Positions 34,732 through 46,695 of a stretch of 64,000 bases of DNA are shown one piece after another; position 1 is the stretch's first letter; every line of letters begins with the position of its first letter. Under the pieces are notes generated by a model. That model was not told the origin of the DNA. It saw only the letters and a list, made by a program, of their open reading frames with translations, and did not search any database. Source of the stretch: Coptis chinensis (Eukaryota > Streptophyta > Magnoliopsida > Ranunculales > Ranunculaceae); the NCBI GenBank assembly GCA_015680905.1, contig CM027381.1, forward strand, positions 85,027,501 through 85,091,500, read 5' to 3'. The position numbers were made by a program, and so were the translations under genes.

Positions 34732-37700
34732 TTAGGTATACCGACCTAGGATTTTGAATCGAGTACTAAAAATTTGTGTACCACGGTGTTGATTAAATTC
34801 GAGGTGAAATTGTTTCTTTTGGGTTATTGTGTGTAACTTGAAAGATGGCTCCCAAGATGTCAAACGCAAGCAGAAGTTTAATGGGAAGAATAACTTTGGG
34901 ATTTGGCAAGTCCAAGTAAAGGACATCCTTATCCAACAAGGTTTGCACAAGGCCTTGAAGGGGATTAAATCTAAAGGCGGCAAGTATGAGCAATGATGAT
35001 TGGGAAGAGTTCGATCTTGAGGCTTGTTCATCAATCCGGTTATGTCTTGCTAATGAGGTCATGTATAGTGTGATGGGAGAAAATACATTTGCACGTTATT
35101 TGGCTCAAACTCTCTATGTATATGACAAAGTTGGAAGATGTACCTTAAGAAGCGTCTTTATCGGTACATGATGGTCGATGGTTCAACGATGCAAGAGCAC
35201 GTTAGTGAGTTCCGTCGGTTAGCGGATTATTTGAATGTTGGTATGAAGATGGATGATGAGGATCAAGCGGCATGTTTGATATTCTCCTTGCCGAAAAGTT
35301 ATGAGCATCTAATGACTACATTCATGAACGAGAAGTCGTCCGATCTTGATGAAGTTGAGTGCACTTCTTTCTTATGAGTTGATGAAGAAGACACGCAGAA
35401 TAGCATTGATGCAAGTCGGGGGCTAGTGGCAAGAGGAAATTCAAACGGTTATTCAAGTAATGATAATTCTAGGTCCAGTCAAAAGAAGCCTTTAAAACAT
35501 GTACGCATGCAATGAAAAAGGACATTTGTTAATTGTCCTCACCAAGAAAGAAAAAAAGAGAGATGGTCGAAGAAAGGTAAGGCAAAATTTGAGGCAAATT
35601 ATGCTCAGCTGAAGAGGATGAGTTTGTTACCCATCTATATGACCGAATGGATTCTTGATTCGGATGTTCCTATCATATGTGTGTAGAAAGTGGTTTACTT
35701 CTTATGAGAGCATTGATGGTTCTTTTTAATGGGTAATGGCGTTGCTTGTAAGGCGGTAGGAATTGGAACTATCTGGGTCAAGATGTATGATGGTGTAGTG
35801 AGGACTCTAACCGATGTGAGACATGTTCCCCTGAGCTAAAGAAAAGTCTTATTTCTCTTGGTACCTTGGATTCCAAAGGCCACAAGTTTGTGGAAGGTGG
35901 AGTCCTAAATATTGTTCATGGCTCTTGGTTGTTATGAAGGGTCAAAAATATGGAACCTTGTATACTCTCATTGGTAGTACGGTGATAGGCTATTATGTAA
36001 ACTGTAGTAATGATTCGAGTGCACTAAGATGTGGCATATCGTTTAGGGCATATGAGTGAAAAGTTTGTCCGAGTTATGCAAGCGGGGTTCTTGAAGAACT
36101 TGAAGAAGCCAAGTATGGGGTTCGTGAGCATTATGTCTATGGGAAGCGGTCTAGGAGTCAAGTTCAAGTCAAGCAAGCACACCACACAACAGGCATCCTT
36201 GATTATGTGCATCTGAGATGTTTGGGGACCCTCCGGGTGGCTTCAAGGGAGGTAACGCTATTATGTCTCATTCATTGATGATCATACTAAGCTATGTGTG
36301 GGTGTATATGATGAAATCGAAAGATGAAGTGTTTGAGACATTTAAGAAGTGGAAGGCAAGGGTTGAGAATCGCACGGATAGGAAGGTAAAGACATTACGG
36401 TCCGACAATGGTAATGCGAAAGTATACCTATGGACCTTTCAAGAGTTCGCGGCTTGAATGGAAATTGCCGAACAACAATCGATCGAAGCACACGCCAATG
36501 AGAATGGAATGGCAGAGATGAATAGAACTTTGCTTGAAAGAGCAAGATGTTTATTGTCTAATGCCGATCCTAGGCAAAAGTATTAGGCGCATCACGATGT
36601 CCATGGCATGTTACCCGTATAATAGGTCACCAAGATACCAGCTATAGATTGCGGGACACCTTATGAGGTGTGGTCGGTAACCCACCTGATTATAGTATCT
36701 TCTGAAAGTGTTTGGATCGACAAACTTACTACCATGTGAGGGACGACAAGCTAGATCCTAGAGCTAAGAAGGCCATATTCTTAGGGCCTGGGGTAAAGGG
36801 ATACAGATTGTGGTGTCTAGAAGCCCACAAGTTCCTGGTCAGCAGAGATGTTACTTTTGATGAGACTTCCGTGTTATCTTTCAGTAAGCCGGAAGTAGCT
36901 GGGCAGAATGGTGAGTCTATAGAAGTTCAAGCTCACCGCTTGAGTTATGCGATCTGCAGCCGGATGACTGGTTAGATCATGATGAGGTACCAAATCATGG
37001 AACCACACAAAGGGAAGAAGAGCAAGAGCATCCGCAACTTGTAGTGGCTGACCCTAGGCCACAGAGACAAGTTAAAGAAGTGCACAAGTATGGGCACGAG
37101 AAGCCGGTGAAACACTATGGTCAGGTGGATTTAGTGGCATATGACCAATATCGAAGATGATGAGCGGATAGCTTCAAGGAAGCTGTTAGAGATGCTCATT
37201 CTGAGAGATTGGTTGGTAGCTATGCAAGGAGATGGAATCTCTTGATAAAAATCACACATGGGACCTAGTTTTATTGCCAAAGGGCAAAAGGACTATCGGC
37301 AGTAAATGGGTGTTCGAAAAAGAGGTCCTTCTGTCCGGTTTCTTGGGTACAAGGCAAGAGTGGTAGCAAAGGGTTTTTCACGAAGGAAGGAGTTGACTAC
37401 AATGAGGTATTTTCCCGGTGGTCAAACATACGTCCATTCGGTGTGTTATTAAGTTTAGTTGCTCACTTAACCGGGAGTTAAGCAACTTGATGTGAAAACT
37501 TTCTTGCATGGGGACTTAGAAGAAGAGATCTATATGAGACAACCTGAAGGGTTTGTCGTTCTTGAAAAGAAGATTATGTATGCAAATTGAATCGGTCATT
37601 TGATGCGGGTTAAAGCAATCGCCGGGCAATGGTACAAAGCGCTTTGACACATTCATGATGCAACATGAGTACACCCGAAGTAAGTATGACTCTCTTTCTA

Positions 37701-38810
37701 CTTTAGAAGGCTTCGTGGTAATGACTTCATCTATCTCCCCGCTTTATGTGGATGACATGCTTATTGCTTCCAAAAGCATGGTGGAGATAGACAAGTTGAA
37801 ATCTCAACTTAGCTCTGAGTTTGAGATGAAAGACTTAGGTGGAGCCAAGAAGATCTTTCTCATGGAGATTGACAGAGATAGGAAGAAGCGGCGGATAGTT
37901 GTATCTCGAAGAAATACATTGAGAAAGTAATTTCTCGATTTGGTATGGAGAATGCAAAGTCGGTTTCTACTCCTTTAGCGGGCATTTTAGGCTCTCGCCT
38001 AAGTTCTCTCCTAGTTCCAGGAACAAAAGCATATGGCTAATGTTCCTTATGCAAGTGCCGTGGGTAGTTTGATGTATGCTATGGTGTGCTGCGCATGAGG
38101 ACATTTTCACGCTTAGTGTTGTGAGCGGTATATGGCAAATCACGGGAAGCAGCATTGGGAGGCAGTGAAATGGGTACTAAGGTACTTGAAGGGTACTTTG
38201 GATGTGGGATTAGCTTATGGTGGAGGCACTTGTTATGTCAGTGGGTTTGTGGATTCTGATTATGCAGGTGATCTAGATAGACGACGATCGACTACTGGTT
38301 ATGTGTTTATGATGCATGGTGCACCGGTTAGTTGGAGGTCTATGCTCACAAATCTGATTGCTCTATCTACTCTTGGTTATATGGCGTTCGTTGAAAAGAG
38401 GCACTATGGCCCGGTCTTCTAGATGATTTGGGTATTGAGCGTAAACGTTCTTTGTGTATTGTGATAGTCAGAGTGCTATTCATTTGGCGAAGAACCAAGT
38501 TCATCATGGTCGGACCAAGCATATTGATGTCCGATATCACTTTATACGGGATGTCGTTGAGGATGGTGATGTAGCACTTGAGAAAGTAGACACCCATGAC
38601 AACCCTGGCTGATATCTTTTTTTGTCACCGGAGTTAAGTTCCAACACTTGTTTGGACTTGCTCCAAATCCTACATGTTTGAAAGAGCCACCTGTGGGCAT
38701 AGCCCTTCGGGCGCAGTTATTTCTATGAAGTCTTCCTTCTTGGAGGTGTTCCTCTGGATGTGATCTTGTTGGATGTGTTCGGCTTGGTTTTATGTGTTAA
38801 AACCTCACCG

Positions 38811-38820
38811 AGGTGGAGAA
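38811..38820 (+). other. Polypurine tract of copia element 2
   Basis: The purine-rich aggtggagaa directly abuts the tgtagag start of the 3' LTR. Confidence 0.85.
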
Positions 38821-39375
38821 TGTAGAGAAAAAAAATCTGTTTCTCCGCGGTCGAAATTCGATTTTTTTCCCACTACTCCGATGTTTTATAAAAAAAAAGC
38901 GCCAGCTCATGGCTTTTCCCGCTCAGAAAGCCAGCTTGCCGAGGTCTCTTTTATGGGCCTTTCAAGAATCGCGATTTTTGGTTTTGGTATAAAACAAAAT
39001 CAGTTTTGGAAAACCTAACTTTTCCAAAACCAAGAAAGAGAGTGATTACAAGAGAACAATTCTTTGTGAGTTGAGTGTTCATTCTTTGTGAGTGAATTGA
39101 GAGAGACTTGTAATCTCTGTTACTCCGGACATCTATTAAAGCTTGGAACTCGTTCATGTAGGCAAATTGCCGAACCACGATACATCTCGTCTTGTGGTTT
39201 GTTCCTCTTTTACATTGATTGTTTTATTTCATATGCTTGTTATTTGATATTGAGAAGTGTTGGGATATTGCTAGGAGGGTGTTGAAGTCTTGTCTATTGA
39301 GAAAGATCAATCTTTGTGTAGGATTGATCCGTTTGGTGTGGGTAACGTTGTTTCCGCAGTTAATTATTCACAACA
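38821..39375 (+). repeat. 3' LTR of copia element 2
   Basis: A 555-bp copy of the 5' LTR, beginning tgtagagaaaa and ending ttattcacaaca, directly followed by the target duplication ggtta. Open frames that recur in both LTRs (for example around 39290 and 34640) are repeat by-products. Confidence 0.93.
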
Positions 39376-39459
39376 GGTTACAATCTCAATATATGGCTCT
39401 TCCTTTTCAAAAGTACGTGCATCGCCTGCCCATTTGTATAGTCCAAACTTCAGATACGA
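39376..39459 (-). pseudogene. TAR pseudogene, exon 3 start (broken by copia 2)
   Basis: After an acceptor (ttggttgtag) the minus strand reads [20 protein letters not shown] then EPYIEIVT. This matches the segment of TAA1/TAR proteins that precedes SPNNPDG. The frame is phase 0, agreeing with exon 2. It stops at the ggtta duplication, where the copia element begins, and resumes in frame at 34216. Confidence 0.9.
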
Positions 39460-39542
39460 CTACAACCAACAAGCCAGCGTGATTTAAGGGATACATAAAA
39501 TTTAGTTCGTTGAAGTAAATAATTGTAACAAATGAGACTTAC

Positions 39543-39846
39543 TGAGTAGTATGTAACAGCAGACACTACATGGAAGGGCTCAGCTGCATCTGAAGACGAC
39601 AGAGCATAAAGGGCGGCTTGAAGGAGTTGAATCGATCCGTTTCCGACCACGATAAAAGAATTGTCAGCTGCAGCATTACCTAATAACTCATGCAGTTTCT
39701 TTATCTCGTCTGAGAGGTCTGGTTCTAGAAAGCCGCACAAGTTTTTGGTATTGGAGTAATAGCTCAAAGGTTGATTAGCAGTGATTGTGATCGAACCATT
39801 GTCTCCCACTTTTCGCCAGTACTCTTCGAACACAGTTGGATCATCC
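39543..39846 (-). pseudogene. TAR pseudogene, exon 2
   Basis: An intact 304-bp exon with an acceptor (atatgtag) and a donor (tactactca|gtaagt). It encodes DPTVFEEYWRKVGD, ITANQPLSYYSN, LCGFLEPDLSDEIKKLHELL, FIVVGNGSIQLLQAALYALS and FHVVSAVTYYS. These are the start of the alliinase C-terminal/TAA1 aminotransferase fold, including the substrate/cofactor GNGS.Q segment. No stop occurs. Exon 1 was not found upstream; it may be lost or lie past copia element 3. The surviving exon shows the gene was once functional. Confidence 0.9.
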
Positions 39847-40391
39847 CTACATATACTATGTGGACAGTAAATGTTATAGTTGCGAAAATAATAGTAAAAC
39901 TTGGTTTAAGATACAATGCAGCCTCCTCTTGAGCCTCAACATAGAAAATTAATGCACTCACAGTTCAAGGTTTATAACTATGTCTGAAGAGTTCATGCAT
40001 TTCTCTTTTGTTTCCAGAGAAAAATAGTCCTGTTTTCTATCAGCTACATGTTTTTTGTTACCCATCTTTCTCTTCTGAATCTCTTAGTCTCTTGGATATG
40101 TGTGTCTTGTAGATCTCTACAGAGAAAACTGTATTGTCAACTATCGATCTGTTAGGATAAGAAGCCACTAATACTTTTAAAAGAACTCATTTTGCTTTCT
40201 TGAAATTTAGATAACTATTTCTCATTAGTAAACTATATAAACTATTATAAACTACACAGAATTCATTAAATACCGAGCATGGTTTCACCACAAACGCTTG
40301 TATGCGAATCAAGACGGTCTAGGAGTCATCAGATCACTGATACAAAAAACGTATTCAACGCGGATAACACCTTAATCACATAAGAGGTGAG
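39847..40391. other. Spacer between TAR exon 2 and copia element 3
   Basis: Probably TAR intron 1 or 5' flank. The frame on the minus strand to 39961 lacks a recognisable motif. The target duplication gtgag of copia element 3 lies at 40387-40391. Confidence 0.45.
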
Positions 40392-40926
40392 TGTTGGGGA
40401 TTATACCAATACCAATCGATTCCCCCACTACACAGATAACTTGTATGAACACACTTCAACTCCAGATGAATTCTAAATATCACAAACTACCTATACTAAC
40501 ATGCCCAACTCGCTAAACAACTATCAACAACAAATAATAATGTAAAGCAGTAAAAGCAAACCACAACACAAAGATTTACCGTGGTTCGGCCAATGATGCC
40601 TACTTCCACAAGAGCCAGTTCTTAATAAAGTGGAAAGGAATATTACAATCACTCCTTGCAGTCTCTCACCTTACTAGATCACTCTTATCTCTTTACAGGG
40701 TTGTATCTCTGTAAAGGTTATCTCTCAATCTTGATAGCTTTCAAGATTGGGTTTCTCTCTCTTTGTTTTAGTCTGGATTCCAATCCTTCTGACTTGGTTG
40801 GTTAGGTTTTCCAAAACCTTGATTTTGGTTTTTATCTCCAAAAACCAAATTTCGCTGTTACTGTAGCGAAGCCCACGAAAATTAGACCTAGGCGCGGGTG
40901 CACCCCCTTTGAGCGCGGGTCGCGCC
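40392..40926 (-). repeat. 3' LTR of copia element 3, distal part
   Basis: On the plus strand it begins tgttggggattataccaata, matching 54716 onward with scattered single-base changes (for example cacagataac versus catagataac). It breaks off at gcgcc, the gypsy target site. Confidence 0.93.
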
Positions 40927-41262
40927 TGTTACAACCCTGTTTCTATTACAAACACTATTCCCTAACTCTTAGGCACTATTCTCCTTCTCCCCTACTCCCC
41001 TTTCTCTCTCTTCGGCTCCCGATTTCTCGGGTTTTTCTTCTTTGGATTAATGAATCCTCCCCCTTTCTCTCTCCCCCACTATTTCTCTTTATATCTTTCT
41101 TTCCACCCATCATGGCCCTCCATCTTGTGGTCCTCTTAGCTCCATGTGTAGGGTTTCCGTTGACGACCACGGGATCCCCAATCCGGTTGGATCGGGACTT
41201 ATCGCGTTATGTTGACCGCGGCACATCTCACCATTGATATCCGGTCTTTGCATCCCGCCCTT
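40927..41262 (-). repeat. 3' LTR of the gypsy element
   Basis: The plus-strand start tgttacaaccctgtttct matches 49876 onward. The inner end diverges (gcatcccgcccttctgg versus gcatcctgccactaca), so the boundary is approximate. Confidence 0.85.
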
Positions 41263-41797
41263 CTGGATGCCCCTCTCGAGTCAGCGATAGTATCTCATCG
41301 GGAGAAAATACATTAAACTTTCCAACCGTAGCCTTCCGTCTTCCTTTCACCCATTCACTAGTTTCCGCGTGAGTACAACCGGCGCCCTCGTTTTCTTGTG
41401 CATCCACGTGTCCTTCACTTGCTGGTTCCTTTTGGTGTCCCCCCGATTTCAGCTCCCCTCAAATTACTATTTTACCCCTCCTCTTATAAAAGCCCGCTCG
41501 ATTTTTCCTCTCTCACTTAGCTTTTCTTTTGCCTTTCGGTTCCTCTCCTCCCTCTCCCTATGCCTTTCTTCTTGTTTTCCGGCACGATTAATACTCGCCG
41601 CGACGGTCGTCTTCTCTCGGTTTCTTCTGCGAAAATTCTTGCTCGGCACTTTCCTTTTACCTCGGGTTGGTCTCCTCTTCTCTCTAGCCCCATTTAATTG
41701 CTATATTGCGCATTTCTCCTTTGTCCTTTGTGTTAGAATCGTTCATCTCCCCTTCTTTCTCCATCCGCCTTTGTCGGATGTCTTCCACCGACCCGCG

Positions 41798-43948
41798 ATG
41801 TCGGCCCGAGATCCGCCACCTCTTCCCCTCTTCCCGTCCCGTAGCCTTGCTTCCCCACCTTTCCCCGACCAGACCGAGGCCCCTTCAATCTCTGGGCAAG
41901 CTTTTGCCCTCCCACCGCCCCCACTGCGCAACTGTAGACCTAACCTTGAGGTTGTTAAAGCGGCTTACGGGATATCCGCTGATGTCATCTTAGAACATGT
42001 GCCTGACCTAACTCACTTCCAGCATCTGGTCCCCTACAGGCCGGGGTGCCTCGTAGCCACGGTAGGATAGATTGTTGCCGGCCTGCGTTTGCCCCTCACA
42101 CGTCTTGATGTCGAGGTGTGTAATCACTTTAACATCCCCCCTTGCCAAGGCATTGGCAATTTCTGGAGGGTCATGTATGCCGCGAACCACTACAACCGCT
42201 CTGAAGTACCCAAGATAACGGTTCGCGACATGACCGCTCACTTCTTCATCAAAAAGAGCACCAAGGATATCAGTGTGGGCTATCACTCTTTTTGTGTCCG
42301 CCCTAGAAAACGGCATTTTATTCTTCGTGTCACTTCCTCCGGACAAAGTGTGGCATCACTACCCTCTTTTATATCTCGGGCAATTTCCTCTCCGCGGATC
42401 TTCCACCCGAACTGAATCTTAACCACTTGGCTTTTCTTCCCAGTGGTGAGTCTCCCTCTTTATCTACCCCCATTGATGTATATCTTTTGGTTTCTCATCT
42501 GACTTGACGGCTTTCTATTTCAGGTTGGCGCCCCGACTCAAAGTCGCGACCCTACGACCACATTTCTTCCCCCACTTTCCAGAAGATTCGCGACCTGGGA
42601 CCTGCTCAAGCCGTGATACTTGGGATTGACCCTTTTTCGCTCTCCCTTCTTGTCCGATCCTGAATTGAAATCCATAGGAAAATATTGCTCCTCATTTTTC
42701 CGTCCTCCTCCCCCCAAAGAGAGAAAACCACGTGACATACCACCTCCTAAGAAAAAGCGCCATACCGCGAAACCCCCACTCCGCCCCCCAAGCCTGTTCG
42801 CCAAGACCACTCCTCCTCCTCCGCGGCCCCCCTACTCCATACCGATCCCCGACCCACTTGGGAAGATCAATACTCATCCTCTCATTCCCTTTCCACCACC
42901 TCTCAAACTTCGACATGAAACAAACGCAAACTCTTCGACGCGGATTCGGATGAGGATGTCGTCCCCATTCTTTGCCCCCTCGCCACTTTGCTTTAATTCC
43001 TCTCCTCCCCCTGCCTCCAAACGTCCACGGCCCTCAGCTCCTGAAGAGGGTCCCCCAACTAGGACCACATCCCAGCCTACCGCACCTCCTCATGCAGAAT
43101 AGCGGCCCGGGAAGGAGGTGGCACCACGGGCTGATAAGGAGGCCGCTGGACCCCTTCCTCCATTTTGCCCCGCTTTCAAGCTTCGAAACCGCATTCTAAA
43201 TGTCAACGACTCTGCCTTGGAAAATCCGGCAGTGGCTTCCTCCCTGTTCTTCGGGTCTCATCTCCCCAAAGATATGGCGTACGCTGAGGGGGGCTCCTTT
43301 GAGTCTCACCGGCTGGGAGAAGGTAACTTTTTCTTTGCATTCAAGTATCTTTCTTCCATCTCTCTGAGTATTCTAACTTCTGCTCCTTCTTCCAGATGAG
43401 TTTGGATATCTCCTTCATGATCCGCGGACCTCTTTGGTGCAAGACTTAGTTAAGCCCATCTAGAACAAAAGAATGCAGCCCGCGGAACTAGACAAGCTCG
43501 GGGCCCAAAGCGAGGCTTAAAACTGCTGAGGCCGCCCACCTTGCTTATATGGACAAAGGTTAATGACCGCTGAGTAACCGGTAGCGAGACCCTTCAAAGA
43601 ATGCCGCCGCTCTGGACTCCCTCTCGGAAGCATCGGGGAGGATGTATCGGCTCTCCTTAAACAACATGAGAGGCCGATATGGGCGAGCTCCGGGGCGACT
43701 TCGGGCCCAAGCCGAAGAGGGGTGGCCAAGAAGGTCAAGGAGGAGTTTTTGACCGGCTCACCAAAGAATGCCGTCTCCTTCCCGAAGCCCACCGCCTGCT
43801 CCCCTATCTGAGGTCGCCGTGCCAATCCGGACTCACGCCGGACGGGAAAGAGGCCGCTGTGTTGGTAGCCGAGGCGATAGACGCGGCTGCGGATGAAGTC
43901 CTAGAAGAAGCCGCCGAGTTCGTGATCCGCGAAAGTATTGTGTCTTGA
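41798..43948 (+). pseudogene. Opposite-strand spliced gene of the gypsy element
   Basis: Runs antisense to gag-pol between integrase and the 3' LTR. From ATG 41798 (MSARDPPPLPLF) the frame continues to 42412 with one TAG at 42068-42070; the part after it reads RLPLTRLDVEVCNHFNIPPC then GIGNFWRVMYAANHYN. A candidate intron runs about 42444-42523 (gtgagt...tttcag), followed by GWRPDSKSRPYDHIS-type sequence, a proline-rich stretch (42700-43100), then NRILNVNDSALENPAVASSL. A second candidate intron is at 43322-43395 (gtaact...ttccag). The last piece ends in a helical, acidic VAEAIDAAADEVLEEAAEFV. It resembles, from memory, the antisense ORF of Tat elements (Pfam 'putative gypsy type transposon'). 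Function is unknown. One stop and several frameshifts make this copy broken. Confidence 0.6.
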
Positions 43949-44507
43949 AAATAGCTTGCTTATGCCCTGGCTAGGCTTCTTTTGATGCTACTTTGTCATA
44001 CTCTTTATGCTACATTTTGTCGTATTTTCACCCCCACCAGTTGGGATGTTCATATTATGTTTTGCCTGTTTGCCCTGATTGTTTCCATCGACCCTCTTAC
44101 TCGTATATGGATCCAGCAATAACTGGCCCCTATTAGTGTATTCACCCCCATTAGTTGGGAATATTTGATTTGTTTGCCCCACGCCCAGACCAGGCCTCCG
44201 CCACTCTCTCTACCTCTGGCAGGCACTCTACCTGCGGCGCGCGGAAGCCTCTTCGCTTCCGTTTGCCCCTATCTCACATAGGTCCGAGGCAACTCCTCTC
44301 ACCCCGGCCTTGTGAGACCTCATCTTCGTGTGGCAACTCTTTTTGCCCCACTAAAGTTTGGACCTCTCGTCCTTGGAGGGCTCACCCCCTCCCTTCCCTT
44401 CACTCTGAGGGGCAATGAAAACTCATGCAATAATACTTAACTCAAAAGTGCTACGGTTTTATATATGTACAAATAGCTCATGCCGTTTTCAGTTTCTCTC
44501 ATTACAT

Positions 44508-45558
44508 TTACTCGTAAAATTTTTTCAGCAACCTTATATTCCACGGCCTATCCACCGCTGTGCCCTCCACAGGTTGTAACTTTGTAGGTGCTGTTCCCCC
44601 ACCTCGACCACCACGTAAGGCCCTCCCATGTCGGGACCCAACTTCCCTCACTTGCTTTCTTGGTGCCAGGGTCACCCGAAGAACCTTGTCTCCCACCTTA
44701 AATCTCCTCACTCTCAGCTTCTTGTTGTACTGCCTTTGCAGGCGGCGATGATATTCTTCCAGCTTGATGCGCGCTGTGTCTCTCCTTTCTTCTACTAGGT
44801 TCATGTTTCTAGCCAAAATGCCCCAGTTTGACCCATCCTTGACAGCCGAGGTCCTAGTGGTTGCCGCCACCATTTCTGTCGGTATCACGGCCTCTACTCC
44901 ATCGCCAATGAAAAGGGGTCTCCTTGGTCGAGGTTAGGTGGGGTTGTCCGATAGGCCAAAAGCACCGATTTAGTTAAATCGCCCGGGACCCGCTTCTTGC
45001 CTTCCGGTTTCCTCTTGAGATTGTTAAGTATGGTTTTGTTAGAGGACTCCGCTTGTCCATTTCCCCGGGGGTTGTATGGGGCCGAAATTCTGTTTAATGT
45101 GATACGCTTTGCAAAAACTCTAACCCTTGATCCCGTGGAACTGGGTTCCATTATCCGCAATGATAGAATAGGGCAACCCGAAACGGCATATGATGTTTTC
45201 CCACAAGAACTTGATCACTTGCACCTCTTTCACTGCTGCAATAGTGCGGCCCCGATCCACTTTGTAAAATAGTCCGTCGCGGCCAATAAGAATCTCCTTT
45301 TACCGCGGCCATGGGCAGCGGTCCCACTACATCAAGGGCCCATATCGCGAATGGCCCGCGGGCTGAACCTGCTTGTCGCGGCTCTGCCGGGGCCAATATC
45401 AACTGAGAAAACCTCTGACACTTCTCACATTTTTTGGCAAATTCCACGGCGTCTCTTTTCATGTGAGGCCAGAAGTAACCTTGTGTTAACAACCTGTGTA
45501 CGGTTGTCCTGCCCGCCGAGTGGCTCCCATAATCCCCTTTGTGCAACTCACTGAGCAC
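44508..45558 (-). pseudogene. Gypsy integrase
   Basis: The zinc-binding start HKGDYGSHSAGRTTVHRLL..FWPHMKRD with CEKCQ fits the H-H-C-C pattern. WALDVVGPLP follows and then a frame break near 45280-45160. The next frame holds the core part SAPYNPRGNGQAESSNKTIL with the catalytic E context. The C-terminal domain carries RRFKVGDKVLR. A stop or break separates the frames at about 45151-45160 and 44890. It would insert element DNA when intact. Confidence 0.85.
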
Positions 45559-45752
45559 CTCTTGAGCGGTTTATTTGAAGCATCTTAACAAAGGCCCATT
45601 GAAATTCCTCCGATATAATTCACCTCCCACCAACGTGTACCTTCGAGATGTCTGTTCCAACCTCCGTCTTTCTCTGGGACAAATCCCCTCCCCCCCTGTC
45701 AAAAACTGCTTGATAGGCACCACCCATCCTTCTTCACCCTCCGCGGTATTCA

Positions 45753-46130
45753 TCACTCCCAATGCTTCCTCGGTGCCAGCTTGTCCAACTTCCTCACTTC
45801 GAGGGTCCTTTCTCCGGTCCCTGGCATGGCAGCGGCTACATAAGCCAGAGCATCTGTGTGGCGATTCTCCCCTCGGTTAAAATGTACAAAGCGGATTTGC
45901 GCGAACTTCGACGCCCAGCTTTGCAAGACTCCCAAATATCTTGCCATCCTGGGACATCTCGCCGCGAACCCTCCATTTGCCTGGCACACTACCAAATTGG
46001 AGTCAGAGTATATAGTGAGTTCCTTCACCCCCAGGCCTTCTGCCATTCTCATGCGCGATTACGCCTCATACTCCACCCGTTGTTGGATCTTTGCGAAACC
46101 CAATTTCATTGTCGACTCTAGCTTTGTTGT
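45753..46130 (-). pseudogene. Second (archaeal-type) RNase H of the gypsy element
   Basis: Reads EGLGVKELTIYSDSNLVVCQ, ARYLGVLQSWASKFAQIRFV and HFNRGENRHTDALA, ending in RTLEVRKL. This is the extra RNase H domain carried by Tat-lineage elements between the first RNase H and integrase. The SDS and N..TDALA residues fit the active-site positions. The upstream part (about 46080-46180) is frame-broken. Confidence 0.8.
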
Positions 46131-46149
46131 TGTGCGGCGTGACCAATAC

Positions 46150-46695
46150 TACACCAATTCATTTGTCGGCATCCGTTCTTGACCATCCATCAAAAACACT
46201 CTCCAACCGTTTCTTTCGTCCCATGGGTTCAAGCTATTCAGTTCCTCTTCCCTCTCCGGTTCCAAAACCATCTCCTCCCCCCATGTAGGGTCCTCTGCGG
46301 GGAACTCCGCCACTGCCTGAGCCTTCTCCGCCGTCCTAACCTGATATTGGATCTCATACAAACTTAGCATCACGGCCCATTTCAACATTCTTCCTGACTT
46401 CTCTGCTCTCAAAGCCTGCTTAAGAGGCAAGTTCCTAACCACGATCACTGCGTGGGCTTCAAAATAGGGCTTCAGCTTCAGAGCAGAAAATATCAAAGGC
46501 GCATTTCTCCTCCCGCCGTATATCGGTTTTACGCATCCAGCAACGTCTTACTCTGAAAGTACACTGGTCTTTCTATCTTATCCACTACTCGAACGAGGAC
46601 CGAGATGATTGCATAATCTGTGACCCCCAGGTACAAATACAACTTTTCTCCCTCTTCGGGTCGCGACAACAACGGTGTACCCTCTAAATACCTTT
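46150..46695 (-). pseudogene. Gypsy RNase H, first domain
   Basis: Contains IFSALKLKPYFEAHAVIVVR and LRAEKSGRMLKWAVMLSLYE, matching the RT-linked RNase H (..YF.AH.I.V.T..PL...L....GRL.KWA..L..). A frameshift at about 46500 separates it from the preceding sequence. Confidence 0.82.

Larger units (their letters stand above)
34217..39375 (+). mobile_element. Complete but decayed Ty1-copia element 2, plus strand
   Basis: Two LTRs, a primer binding site, gag-pol relics in copia order, a polypurine tract and 5-bp duplications are all present. Gag pieces: KFNGKNNFGIWQVQVKDILI near 34875, VYLKKRLYRYMMVDGSTM and EHVSEFRRLADYLNVG at 35135-35250, and a worn zinc knuckle near 35495-35540. Protease (WILDS) is at about 35650, the integrase entry (YRLGHMSEKFV) at 36033 and SDNG at about 36400. 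Reverse transcriptase has LYVDDMLIASK near 37742 and FEMKDLGGAKKI. RNase H has WEAVKWVLRYLKGT, FVDSDYAGDLDRRRSTTGYV and SWRS at 38155-38340. Many single-base and short deletions break every frame. The lineage resembles Tork/Tnt1, from memory. Confidence 0.92.

Noticed and set aside
41467..41993. Long minus- and plus-strand frames overlapping near the gypsy 3' LTR, apparently membrane-like (41369 start)
   Set aside because: The part before ATG 41798 lies over the LTR flank and a pyrimidine-rich, low-complexity stretch. The hydrophobic look comes from CT-rich codons. Only the part from 41798 is kept as the antisense gene.
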